The position numbers were made by a program, and so were the translations under genes. Below the pieces are notes generated by a model. That model made no database searches and was not told the DNA's origin. It saw only the letters and a program-made list of their open reading frames with translations. This document shows, piece after piece, positions 1 to 7,768 of a stretch of 64,000 nt of DNA. Origin of the DNA: Clostridia bacterium (GTDB lineage: Bacteria; Bacillota; Clostridia; Monoglobales; Monoglobaceae); contig JAFYXJ010000006.1 in the NCBI GenBank assembly GCA_017546205.1, positions 106,140-170,139 of the forward strand. The letters are read 5' to 3'. Every line of letters begins with the position of its first letter. Position 1 is the first letter of the stretch.

Positions 1-705
1 AAACTTGGTCTCTCCGCCAACGGTCACACGGCATCCGCCGCACATTCCGGTTCCGTCAATCATAATAGGATTCATACTCACGATGGTTTTGATGCCGTAA
101 GGACGGGTCAGTTCCGACACCGCTTTCATCATGATAAGCGGGCCGATGGCAACCACCAAATCAAAGGTTTCTCCGGCATCCAGCAACTTCTTCAGGCAAT
201 CGGTAACAAATCCTTTCTCACCGCCGGTACCGTCATCGGTCATCAAAAACAGTCGGTCAGATACCGCCTCACACTCTTTTTGCAAAATCACCGCATCCTG
301 ATTCCGGAATCCCTGAATCATGGTAACTGCAGCGCCCATACTATGGAGTTTTTTGGCTTGGGGATAAGCAATGGCAGTGCCCAATCCGCCGCCGATAACC
401 GCAACCTTTTTCACATCTTCAAAATGGGATGCTTTGCCCAACGGCCCTACAAAATCAAGAAGAAAATCCCCCTGATTCAACTGATTCAGCCGCTCTGTGG
501 TATGCCCCACAATCTGGAAAATCACGGTCACGGTACCCTTGTCACGGTCAAAGTCCGCAATGGTAAAGGGCACACGCTCCCCCGCTTCATCAATCCGCAG
601 AATGATAAATTGTCCGGGTTCTGCCTTTTTCGCTATGTACGGTGCCGCCACTTCTATCAAAGAAACAGAAGGATTCAGCACTTCTTTTCTAACAATTTGA
701 AACAC
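1..705 (-). CDS. Sulfide/dihydroorotate dehydrogenase-like FAD/NAD-binding subunit (partial)
   Basis: This is the N-terminal 235 codons of a ferredoxin-NADP reductase-fold flavoprotein, as found in SudB, NfnA or PyrK-like subunits that pass electrons between NAD(P)H and a partner flavoprotein. Visible signs are the FAD-domain segment PGQFIILRIDE, a nucleotide-binding GGGLGTAIAY loop and a late GTGMCGGCRV motif typical of the iron-sulfur site. The C-terminus lies beyond the window start. I choose the GTG at 703-705 because GGAG at 715-718 sits nine bases upstream and family members start MxxIV; an ATG at 714 abuts that GGAG with no spacing. The usual partner, a GltD-like protein, would be downstream, outside the window. 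Confidence 0.85.
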   Translation of the reverse strand, partial: MFQIVRKEVLNPSVSLIEVAAPYIAKKAEPGQFIILRIDEAGERVPFTIADFDRDKGTVTVIFQIVGHTTERLNQLNQGDFLLDFVGPLGKASHFEDVKKVAVIGGGLGTAIAYPQAKKLHSMGAAVTMIQGFRNQDAVILQKECEAVSDRLFLMTDDGTGGEKGFVTDCLKKLLDAGETFDLVVAIGPLIMMKAVSELTRPYGIKTIVSMNPIMIDGTGMCGGCRVTVGGETKF

Positions 706-761
706 TGTCAACATCTCCAACAGATAATTGGGAACAATCCCCCAATATGAATATTCATATT

Positions 762-790
762 ATTATAGCACAAACCTGACACCGTTTCAA
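762..790 (-). promoter_or_regulatory. Sigma-A type promoter for the flavoprotein gene
   Basis: On the minus strand TTGAAA (785-790) and TATAAT (762-767) are separated by exactly 17 bases, about 57 bases before the chosen GTG start. Confidence 0.75.
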
Positions 791-827
791 TATTTTTTTG
801 GGAAAATTTTTGCCTAAATACAGAAAA

Positions 828-857
828 ATCGTCTGTGCAGTCTCCCACACAGACGAT
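828..857 (-). terminator. Rho-independent terminator after larA-like gene
   Basis: A 10-bp perfect stem (ATCGTCTGTG with CACAGACGAT) is followed on the minus strand by TTTTTCTG. It lies just beyond the stop of the racemase gene and separates it from the flavoprotein promoter. Confidence 0.85.
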
Positions 858-867
858 AAAAAATTTT

Positions 868-2148
868 CTAACCCCGTACAACCACCGAAACACCGTCGGG
901 AATTGCGGTGATGGTGGGTGTCTCTTTTCCTGAAAGTTTCTTGGCCTTTTGGATGGCTTCCTCCAGAGAATGTGCAGGAATCATATGCATTTTTTCAATG
1001 ATTGTATCCTCCATCTCCGAAACATAGACCACCTTGGCACGCATCAGAATCCGAATCAAAATCTGGCTCATCCATTGATCCGGTGTTGTTTCGCCCCGTC
1101 CCCGTTTCAAAAACATATCCATCGTCTTGCGGATATCCGGCTCATCTGCCATCTGATGATAAAAATGGTCACCGCCGATGCCATCCGCCGAAGACGCCAT
1201 CATGATAATCACGCCGCCCTCCTTAACCGTGGCCTCTGCAGCGGTCATGCCTTTGACCGCCTGATATACGTTCTGATCCAGCGGGTATCCGCCATTGGTG
1301 GAAATCACAATATCCGACAGCACCGCCTTTGCACCGCACTGGGCAGATAAAAATTCGGTTCCCTTTTGGTGGGCTTGTTCCACATCTCCCGCAACGGCAT
1401 AAATCACCTCTTTTTCAGAGTTCAGCACCACATTAACAATGAATTGCAGATTCGCCGTCTTTGCCGCCCACAACATATCTTCATGGATGGGATTGTTTTC
1501 CAAAATACCGGTGCGGGCATTGCTGTGATGGATAAACTCCGCACAATGGTTGGCAAGCACCGTACTTCTGCCTGCAACCCCCGGCAGAACGCTCTTTCTT
1601 CCGCCGGAATATCCCGCAAAGAAATGGGGTTCAATAAACCCTTCCGCCACCAACAAGTCCGCCTCTACCGCAATGGTATTGATGTTGCACTCTCCCCCTG
1701 ACGGCAAAGTGCCGATGTTTACCAGTTTTTCGGTCTCGTCGCAGTCGTGAATGTAAATATTCTCTTTTGCAACAATCTCTTCCCCGAATTTTGCCACCAG
1801 TTCCTCCTTGGTGGTACCTCTGTGGCATCCGGTTGCAATCAGAATGGTGATATCCGCATCGGGATTTCCTTTCCGGATTTCCTCCAACATCAGGGGCATC
1901 ATAATTTTACTGGGAACCGGACGGGTATGGTCGCTTGCAATAATCACAACATTCTGTTTCCCTCTGGCAAGTTCCGACAATTTTGCCGAGCCGATGGGGT
2001 TCTCCAATGCAGTTTTCACCAAGGCAACTTCATCCGCCTCCGGCTGATATGCCTCAATCGAAGACAGCAACACTCCGGCAAGTTCCTTTTCATCAAACGC
2101 ATAAGTCACTTTTTCTTTTCCGTAAGGAAATGTAAGTTCTCGTTTCAT
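868..2148 (-). CDS. larA: LarA-family nickel-dependent hydroxyacid racemase/epimerase
   Basis: A 426-residue LarA (DUF2088) protein. LarA enzymes racemise lactate or related alpha-hydroxyacids by hydride transfer through a nickel-pincer nucleotide bound to a lysine. The key positions can all be placed: DHTRPVP at 73-79, His109 in GCHRG, His175 in EPHFFAGYSGGRK, Lys185 (the cofactor-attachment lysine) and His201, each one residue off the numbering of the characterised enzyme. The ATG has GGATGG seven bases upstream. It follows a DMT permease gene by 29 bases, so the two are probably co-transcribed. No larB, larC or larE cofactor genes are visible here. The substrate cannot be read from sequence; the superfamily includes enzymes acting on several hydroxyacids. 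Confidence 0.9.
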   Translation of the reverse strand: MKRELTFPYGKEKVTYAFDEKELAGVLLSSIEAYQPEADEVALVKTALENPIGSAKLSELARGKQNVVIIASDHTRPVPSKIMMPLMLEEIRKGNPDADITILIATGCHRGTTKEELVAKFGEEIVAKENIYIHDCDETEKLVNIGTLPSGGECNINTIAVEADLLVAEGFIEPHFFAGYSGGRKSVLPGVAGRSTVLANHCAEFIHHSNARTGILENNPIHEDMLWAAKTANLQFIVNVVLNSEKEVIYAVAGDVEQAHQKGTEFLSAQCGAKAVLSDIVISTNGGYPLDQNVYQAVKGMTAAEATVKEGGVIIMMASSADGIGGDHFYHQMADEPDIRKTMDMFLKRGRGETTPDQWMSQILIRILMRAKVVYVSEMEDTIIEKMHMIPAHSLEEAIQKAKKLSGKETPTITAIPDGVSVVVRG

Positions 2149-2177
2149 GGATTAACCATCCTTTCCATTTTGGGCGT

Positions 2178-3095
2178 TTACCCTTGATTTTTCCAACCAT
2201 TTATGCTGATAATGCCAATACATATCAACACAAGTGCAAAGACAACATTTGTCAAAGAAACTGCACTTGCCTCCGTTAGAATCAGTTTGGAGAGTATGAC
2301 CCCAAAAACCGGCGTCATAAAACTATAAACAGACACTTTGGATACCGGATTGTATTTCAGGAGCGTACCCCACAATGCGTAGGCAACCGCCGAAAGAAAG
2401 GAGAGGTATATCAAAACAACAACACCTTTCAGGCTGTCAAAGTACACCTGTCCTCCCAAGCCAAATCCCAGCGCCATCATCACAAGTCCGCCAAAGATAA
2501 ACTGGTATCCGCTCAAAACCACCGGCGTTTCATACTTTGCATAAGTTTTCATAAGCACCGAAGAAAACGCCAGACAAATTGCCGAAAGAATGACAAACCC
2601 GTCTCCAAGCAGGTTAAAGTTGAGTTTCAATCCGTTCAGGTTCACCACGACCACGCCTGCAAACCCTACCACACAAGCAAACATCTTTTTCAGGTTCAGA
2701 TTTTCCTGACGGAAGATCAGACTGGCAACCAGAATGGAAAAGAATGCACTGGAACCGGATAAAATGGTTCCTTTGACACCGCTGGTATTGGCAAGCCCCA
2801 CATAGAAAAATATGTACTGCAAAATCGTCTGGAACAGACCGATTCTGCCGATGTATCGCAGATTCTTTGTTTGCGGATAAAGGAACTTCCGGTCAAGTAT
2901 ACTGCAAATCAGGACGGTTAAAACCCCCGCAAAGAAAAACCTGATTCCGGCAAAAAGTATAATGGACGGAGTGCCCTCCACCTTCAGGCATAGATATCCG
3001 GTTTTGATAAACGGCGTAGCACTGCCCCACAACGCTGTGCACAAAAGTGCAACCGCCATCACCATCCACGGATTGGCAAAAATAGATTTTTTCAT
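2178..3095 (-). CDS. EamA/DMT family permease, two-domain
   Basis: A 305-residue drug/metabolite transporter with about ten hydrophobic helices in two EamA repeats. The first repeat contains ALWGSATPFIKTGYL near the N-terminus and the second contains VLMKTYAKYETPVVLSGYQF. Family members move small metabolites across the cytoplasmic membrane, usually as exporters, and the substrate is unknown. The ATG is preceded by AAAGGTGG. The gene lies 29 bases upstream of the LarA-type racemase in the same direction, so it may carry a hydroxyacid, but that is only context inference. Confidence 0.85.
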   Translation of the reverse strand: MKKSIFANPWMVMAVALLCTALWGSATPFIKTGYLCLKVEGTPSIILFAGIRFFFAGVLTVLICSILDRKFLYPQTKNLRYIGRIGLFQTILQYIFFYVGLANTSGVKGTILSGSSAFFSILVASLIFRQENLNLKKMFACVVGFAGVVVVNLNGLKLNFNLLGDGFVILSAICLAFSSVLMKTYAKYETPVVLSGYQFIFGGLVMMALGFGLGGQVYFDSLKGVVVLIYLSFLSAVAYALWGTLLKYNPVSKVSVYSFMTPVFGVILSKLILTEASAVSLTNVVFALVLICIGIISINGWKNQG

Positions 3096-3220
3096 TTGGA
3101 ATTTCCACCTTTGTTCTTTGTAACAAGTTTGTATTCATCCGCAAACCTCGCAGGAATATCAGATTTCCCTGCCCGATATGTAAATATAATAAATCGGCAA
3201 ACTAATATTTTAAATTTTAT

Positions 3221-3266
3221 AGACTTGACACGAGTAAACTTTCTTATATCTCGTATTATTGAAGTC
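3221..3266. repeat. Imperfect stem-loop at the left edge of the AT-rich segment
   Basis: AGACTT (3221-3226) pairs with AAGTCT (3261-3266), and ACGAG pairs with CTCGT further inside, giving an interrupted hairpin that includes the left terminal repeat and the stop codon of the broken antirepressor gene. It may act as a terminator or as part of a recombination site. Confidence 0.45.
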
Positions 3267-4117
3267 TATTTTTCATCTTCTGTAATACCCGCAATTAAAT
3301 CTGTAACTATTTGATTTAATTCAGCAGCGTTTTTTGATGTGATTATCGGCTTTCCTGTATCTGTCTCAATTTCTTTTCGTGCATTACCGGCATACTTTCC
3401 ACCTCTTTTTGCAATTTCACGATTTTCTTCAAAAGTTTGAGGATTATGTGCTTTTGATAATTCTGTGGTTGTTGCTTCGGCAAGTATATTCAGTACAAGT
3501 TCAAGAGTACTCATATTGTCTCTTAAATTTTCTTTGGTCAGACCTTTAAAATTTTTTTATTTTCTGGTTGTCATTCCCGACCATGCTTTTGTGATTTCAT
3601 CTGTGAGTATTGCATACTCAACACCTTTTTGAACACCTCTTGCATCCCATTCGTCTGTTAATTCTTTTCTTACCTGAATCGCTTGCAATCTTTGGTTTAT
3701 CCACTCTCTTGTGTAACCTTTTTTGAGATATGTTTCAAGTGCTCTTTCTATTGTAAGCTCAGGATCAATGGTTTCTTCAATTCTTTCTCTGCCAACTTGT
3801 GCCAACCACAATTTAAACGGCTCAGCTTTCGGTGATGGTATAGATTGAATAATTCGCAAAAGTTGTTCTGTATCTGCTACATCGGTTAAACGCATTTTAC
3901 CATCAGTAGCTCTCATTTTCAACTGGTGACAATTTGTCACCGTTTCATTTCCTTCTTTTTTCAATCTCTGTTTTAACTTGTTCCAATATTTTCTTCCATC
4001 CACACTATCAGCAAGAACAGACACAACATCAACAACAGAAAAATACCATTCTTCTGTTTCTTCGTTCCACGCAGTTCTTATTTTTTTATCTTCAAATATT
4101 TGTAATTTATCATCCAT
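3266..4117 (-). pseudogene. Bro-N/antirepressor-like protein, frameshifted
   Basis: The 5' part encodes a Bro-N type DNA-binding domain (KIRTAWNEETEEWYF, VVDVVSVLAD, WLAQVGRERIEE) as in phage antirepressors and DinD-like proteins. After GMTTRK the frame ends at a TAA near 3557. The missing tail (YKNFKGLTKENLRDN, TFEENREIAKRGG, ARKEIETDTGKPIITSKNAA) continues in another frame to 3266. The reading is restored by adding one base in the run AGAAAATAAAAAAATTT, so a single-base deletion has split the gene. The start at 4117 has GGAGG eight bases upstream. Either fragment could still be translated, but the intact protein is not made unless the base loss is a sequencing error. Confidence 0.8.
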
Positions 4118-4174
4118 ATGTATAACCTCCGTCAAGAGTTTTTGTATTTCATATTATTAAATCCAAAACAAAAA

Positions 4175-4798
4175 TTATTTTAGTCTATTTATCTCTTTTT
4201 GAAGTTTTTCCAAAAAGTCGCCTGCATGAGCACCATCCATTTGGGTATGATGAAACTGAAATGAAATAGGAAGATAAACTTTAAATAACTTTTTACGATA
4301 TTTCCCCCATATTATAAACGGATTGTTAAAAATACCGCTATTCATTCCAACTGCACCATCAATTTCTGTATCAACAATAGCAGATGTTCCGATTACCATA
4401 CTGTTATCTGATAAATCTCTGTCCTTGCAGTTTTCAGCTACCCAAGTTGTGTATTTAATATAATCAGCATTGAATTTTCCCAAATCATCAGTATAAAGAA
4501 TATCACAAGAACTTACTTCGCCATCTTTATTTTTTACAATCGTATTAACCGCAATTGTATCATACTGCATAAGCTTGTCACCAACAGGAAGAATATAAAA
4601 CTCTTTTACTGTTGCTGCTGCCTTACCAATGCAGAAATCTATAAGCATATTAAACTTTAGTTTTTTCTTCTTTGATAATTTGACAAGATTTGTAACATCT
4701 AATGTTTTGAAAAAAGTAACCATCGGATTTGGCGCTTTCATCCATAACTCAAATGCCATTTCTCTTGTCGTATCTTTTGGATTTATTTCTATAGCCAT
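4175..4798 (-). CDS. CatA-like O-acetyltransferase
   Basis: A 207-residue protein of the chloramphenicol acetyltransferase fold, which transfers acetyl from acetyl-CoA to a hydroxyl. The catalytic signature HHTQMDGAHA near the C-terminus keeps the active His and the structural Asp of the HHxxxDG motif; FNMLIDFCIGKAA and NPFIIWGKYRKKLF are also family-like. I start at 4798 because GGAGG lies eight bases upstream; an upstream in-frame ATG at 4843 lacks a site. It belongs to the CatA-like group common in Firmicutes, whose members do not all give chloramphenicol resistance. It sits in the AT-rich acquired segment, next to one of its internal repeats. Confidence 0.85.
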   Translation of the reverse strand: MAIEINPKDTTREMAFELWMKAPNPMVTFFKTLDVTNLVKLSKKKKLKFNMLIDFCIGKAAATVKEFYILPVGDKLMQYDTIAVNTIVKNKDGEVSSCDILYTDDLGKFNADYIKYTTWVAENCKDRDLSDNSMVIGTSAIVDTEIDGAVGMNSGIFNNPFIIWGKYRKKLFKVYLPISFQFHHTQMDGAHAGDFLEKLQKEINRLK

Positions 4799-4850
4799 TA
4801 CAAATTCCTCCATTAAATGTACATTTTCTGCATTGTTCGACATAATTCGA

Positions 4851-4888
4851 CTCGTGTCAAGACCGGACTAAAAAATTATTTAATCCGT
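4851..4888. repeat. Internal copy of the segment repeat with adjacent imperfect hairpin
   Basis: CTCGTGTCAAG (4851-4861) repeats 11 bases of the left terminal repeat in inverted orientation. It is followed by GACCGGA and, after an A/T loop, TCCGTCT, an imperfect stem (GAC-GGA against TCC-GTC with one bulged base) that ends at the stop of the upstream membrane-protein gene. On the minus strand TTGACA here could also be a -35 box for the CatA-like gene. Confidence 0.5.
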
Positions 4889-5286
4889 CTATTTTTTATT
4901 AAATATATCGTAGATGAAACAACAAAGCCTATTGTATGTAATAACCCATCTACCATTGCATTTACGCCAAGTTCATAATAAGTATCATCATAAATTACAT
5001 TTAACTTCATTAAATTGAATAGCCATTTAAAATAATTTGTTGAGTTACCTAAATAAACAAACATAAAATAAATAGCTATAAAAGAAACAGTGGTAATCCA
5101 AAACTCTTTTTTGTCTAAACTCTTGAATATGCAATACACTACAATAGTAAATATAATTGGCAATGCAAGCGCAACAAAGTCAGAAATGCCTGGATTCGAA
5201 TCATAAGTTTTAATTTGTAATAATATATCAATCTGCATATAAAAGTGAATTAACAAAGAAAATAAAATTGATTTTAATATTTTCAC
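4876..5286 (-). CDS. Small multi-pass membrane protein, unknown function
   Basis: A 136-residue protein with about four hydrophobic helices (SILFSLLIHFYM, VALALPIIFTIVVYCIF, FWITTVSFIAIYFMFVYL, GLLHTIGFVVSSTIYLI) ending in a basic tail NRRIK. I do not recognise the family. The GTG at 5284-5286 is chosen because AAAGGAG lies eight bases upstream; starts further upstream lack a site. It is the first gene of the AT-rich segment and shares its low GC content. Confidence 0.65.
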   Translation of the reverse strand: MKILKSILFSLLIHFYMQIDILLQIKTYDSNPGISDFVALALPIIFTIVVYCIFKSLDKKEFWITTVSFIAIYFMFVYLGNSTNYFKWLFNLMKLNVIYDDTYYELGVNAMVDGLLHTIGFVVSSTIYLIKNRRIK

Positions 5287-5363
5287 TACAATTCTCCTTT
5301 CGTCAAAATTCGACATCTCCATATAGTTCGTGTCAAGTCAGGATAAGAACAGTTCCGTCATGG

Positions 5364-5777
5364 TTACAGAACCATCACCAAGGTCCCAAGACCGATTAAG
5401 ATACAGCCTATTAGCGACTTTGCTGTAAATTGTTCATGCAGAAACACAAACGCCAAAATCAAGGTAATAACAACGCTTAATTTGTCAATGGGAACTACTT
5501 TCGATACATTCCCCATTTGCAACGCCTTGTAATAACAAAGCCAGGAGGCACCGGTTGCCAAGCCCGATAATATTAAAAACGTCCAACTTTTTCTGCTGAT
5601 ATCAGAAAGTCCGCCCATAGTATTTGTGAGAAAAACCATTCCCCACGACATAAGCAAAACTATTGTTGTGCGTATCGCGGTTGCAAGATTTGAATTGACA
5701 CCATCGATACCAACTTTCGCTAAGATAGAAGTAAGCGCCGCAAAGACGGCGGACAACAACGCAAATACAAACCACAT
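5364..5777 (-). CDS. EamA family transporter, single-domain
   Basis: A 137-residue four-to-five-helix protein that consists of one EamA repeat (FAALTSILAKVGIDGVNSN, ATAIRTTIVLLMSWGMVFL, VVPIDKLSVVITLILAFVFL). Single-repeat members work as dimers and resemble small exporters; the substrate is unknown. The length is normal for the one-repeat form, so it is not a truncated two-repeat gene. The ATG at 5777 has GAGGCG upstream. The gene lies just outside the right inverted repeat of the AT-rich segment. Confidence 0.85.
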   Translation of the reverse strand: MWFVFALLSAVFAALTSILAKVGIDGVNSNLATAIRTTIVLLMSWGMVFLTNTMGGLSDISRKSWTFLILSGLATGASWLCYYKALQMGNVSKVVPIDKLSVVITLILAFVFLHEQFTAKSLIGCILIGLGTLVMVL

Positions 5778-5879
5778 AAAAATCGCCTCACATTCTTTTT
5801 TCTTTGGTACCCCACTAACATCCCTCCTATCCAATCGGGAGTCTGATTGATTGTTCCAATCCGTCAGGGAATTAATTCC

Positions 5880-5908
5880 ATCATACCACACGTATTGACA
5901 TAATTCAA
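5880..5908 (-). promoter_or_regulatory. Sigma-A type promoter for the single-domain EamA gene
   Basis: On the minus strand TTGAAT (5903-5908) and TATGAT (5880-5885) are 17 bases apart, about 100 bases upstream of the ATG. The 5' leader between them and the gene has no recognised riboswitch. Confidence 0.6.
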
Positions 5909-5940
5909 GCAAAAGTGCGTTTGCAAAAGGACATACACAA

Positions 5941-5974
5941 AAGAAACCTGCCGCAGAACAACGGCAGGTTTCTT
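5941..5974 (-). terminator. Terminator of the hydrogenase block
   Basis: A 13-bp perfect stem (AAGAAACCTGCCG with CGGCAGGTTTCTT) with an eight-base loop, followed on the minus strand by TTTGTG. It lies 37 bases past the stop of the hydrogenase catalytic subunit. Confidence 0.85.
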
Positions 5975-6010
5975 CATAAAACATTTTTAACGGGTTACAT
6001 CCCCGGTAGG

Positions 6011-7750
6011 TTAGAACTTGCTTCTTTCCTGATAGTGGGTATGCAGCAACTCATGTGCCTTATGGCTTCCCGGTTCGCCAAGGAACTCTTCATAGAGTTT
6101 CTTGATGTCGGGGTTCTCATGGCTCTTGCGGATTGCAGCATTGGAATCCTCCGTGTAGAGTGCCTTTGCTCTTTCCTTCTTCAGATCAATGCCCATCTGT
6201 ACCTTTGCAGGAACAATCGGCTGTCCGCCGCCGGTTACACAACCGCCGGGACATGCCATAATCTCGATGAAGTGATAATCAGCCTCACCGTTTCTGATAG
6301 ACTCCAAGAGTTTGCGAGCATTGCCCAGACCGTGAGCGATTGCAACCTTAACATTCAGGTCTCCAACAGGAATCTCAGCGGTCTTGATGCCCTCGGTACC
6401 ACGAACCTGAGTGAACTCAATGTTCGCAAGTTCCTTACCGGTTACCTGTTCTGCAACAGTTCTGAGCGCTGCTTCCATAACACCGCCGGTAGCACCAAAG
6501 ATAACACCTGCACCACTTGCTTCCTCAAAGGGATTGTCAAACTTCTCATCGGGAAGTTCAGCAAACTTGATACCTGCTTCTTTGATCATCCGTGCCAATT
6601 CACGGGTAGAAATAACGATATCAACATCTCTGTTGCCGTTTACTTCCATCTCGTCTCTGCCACTCTCAAATTTCTTAGCAACACAAGGCATAACGGAAAC
6701 AACCACGATATTTTTGGGGTCAACGCCGTTCTTTTCAGCCCAGTAAGATTTGAGGATTGCACCAAACATCTGGTGGGGAGACTTACAGCTGGACAGATTG
6801 TCCAAGAAATCGGGGAAGTTGTGCTCACAGAACTTAATCCAGCCGGGGCTGCAAGAAGTAATGAGAGGCAGTTTCCCGCCGTTCTTGATTCTGGACAGCA
6901 ATTCGTTGCCCTCTTCAATAATGGTAAGGTCTGCACCGGTATCGGTGTCAAAAGTCTTATCAAAGCCAAGTCTCTTCAGAGCCGCAGCCATCTTTCCGGT
7001 TACCGGAGTGCCGATGGGCATACCGAACTCTTCACCCAGAGCCGCACGAACAGCCGGAGCGGTCTGTACGATAACGGTCTTTTCGGGGTTGCCGATTGCT
7101 TCCCAAACCTCGTCAGTTGCGTCTTTTTCTCTCAAAGCACCAACCGGACAAGCAACGATACACTGACCGCAGTTCACACAGGGAACCTCGCCCAGAGATT
7201 TGTTAAAGGGAGATGCAATGGTGGTCTTGAAACCACGCTCGGTTGCATCGATAACAGCAACGGTCTGAATCGTTTTACATGCGCTGACACAACGACGGCA
7301 AAGCACGCACTTGTTGTTGTCACGAACGATAGAGGGAGACAATGCATCCAATTCATGCTCCAGTCTCTCGCCCTCGTAATGAATCTCATCAATACCCAAC
7401 TCTTCTGCCAGAGTCTGCAGTTCACAGTTGCGGTTTCTCGCACATGTGAGACATTTGCGGTCATGGTTGGAGAGCAACAGTTCCAGAGTAACTTTACGGC
7501 TGCGACGAACTTTGGGGGTGTTGGTGAACACCTCAATACCCTCAGCAACAGGGTATACGCAGGCAGCCTGCAGGTTTCTTGCGCCTTTTACTTCAACCAC
7601 ACACATACGGCAGGAGCCGGTTTTGCTTACGTCTTTCAGGTAGCACAGAGTAGGAATATCGATGCCTGCCTCACGGGCTGCCTCAAGGACGGTATAATCT
7701 TTAGGAACAGTAAGTTCCTGTCCGTTGATTTTCAGAGTAACTTTTTCCAT
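6011..7750 (-). CDS. hndD: NAD-linked [FeFe] hydrogenase catalytic subunit (HydA/HndD, group A)
   Basis: A 579-residue catalytic subunit that interconverts protons and H2 at an H-cluster. Domains in order are an N-terminal [2Fe-2S] ferredoxin fold (Cys36, 47, 50, 64), a His-Cys [4Fe-4S] site (HDRKCLTC, 96-103), two [4Fe-4S] clusters (CVLCRRCVSAC and CVNCGQCIVAC, 148-201) and the H domain with TSCSPGW (298-304), MPCVAKK (354-360) and MACPGGC (498-504). The first motif has Ser where many enzymes have a second Cys, a known variant. The short C-terminal domain is present. It is the last gene after NuoE-, ferredoxin- and NuoF-like genes, matching the Hnd/HydABC complexes, several of which bifurcate electrons between NADH and ferredoxin. 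Bifurcation is inferred from family. Confidence 0.95.
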   Translation of the reverse strand: MEKVTLKINGQELTVPKDYTVLEAAREAGIDIPTLCYLKDVSKTGSCRMCVVEVKGARNLQAACVYPVAEGIEVFTNTPKVRRSRKVTLELLLSNHDRKCLTCARNRNCELQTLAEELGIDEIHYEGERLEHELDALSPSIVRDNNKCVLCRRCVSACKTIQTVAVIDATERGFKTTIASPFNKSLGEVPCVNCGQCIVACPVGALREKDATDEVWEAIGNPEKTVIVQTAPAVRAALGEEFGMPIGTPVTGKMAAALKRLGFDKTFDTDTGADLTIIEEGNELLSRIKNGGKLPLITSCSPGWIKFCEHNFPDFLDNLSSCKSPHQMFGAILKSYWAEKNGVDPKNIVVVSVMPCVAKKFESGRDEMEVNGNRDVDIVISTRELARMIKEAGIKFAELPDEKFDNPFEEASGAGVIFGATGGVMEAALRTVAEQVTGKELANIEFTQVRGTEGIKTAEIPVGDLNVKVAIAHGLGNARKLLESIRNGEADYHFIEIMACPGGCVTGGGQPIVPAKVQMGIDLKKERAKALYTEDSNAAIRKSHENPDIKKLYEEFLGEPGSHKAHELLHTHYQERSKF

Positions 7751-7768
7751 CTTAATCTGCCCCCTTCC

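Larger units (their letters stand above)
3222..5339. mobile_element. AT-rich three-gene segment with 12-bp inverted terminal repeats
   Basis: The segment begins GACTTGACACGA (3222-3233) and ends TCGTGTCAAGTC (5328-5339), a perfect 12-bp inverted pair; an 11-bp internal copy lies at 4851-4861. Base composition is visibly more AT-rich than on either side, and the three minus-strand genes inside (broken antirepressor, CatA-like enzyme, small membrane protein) are typical accessory cargo. No transposase or integrase is present and no target duplication was seen, so this is an acquired segment of unknown mobility rather than a proven transposon. Confidence 0.45.

Noticed and set aside
3222..5339. 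Reading the AT-rich segment as an integron cassette array
   Set aside because: No integrase and no GTTRRRY/RYYYAAC core sites; only short repeats and weak hairpins are visible.
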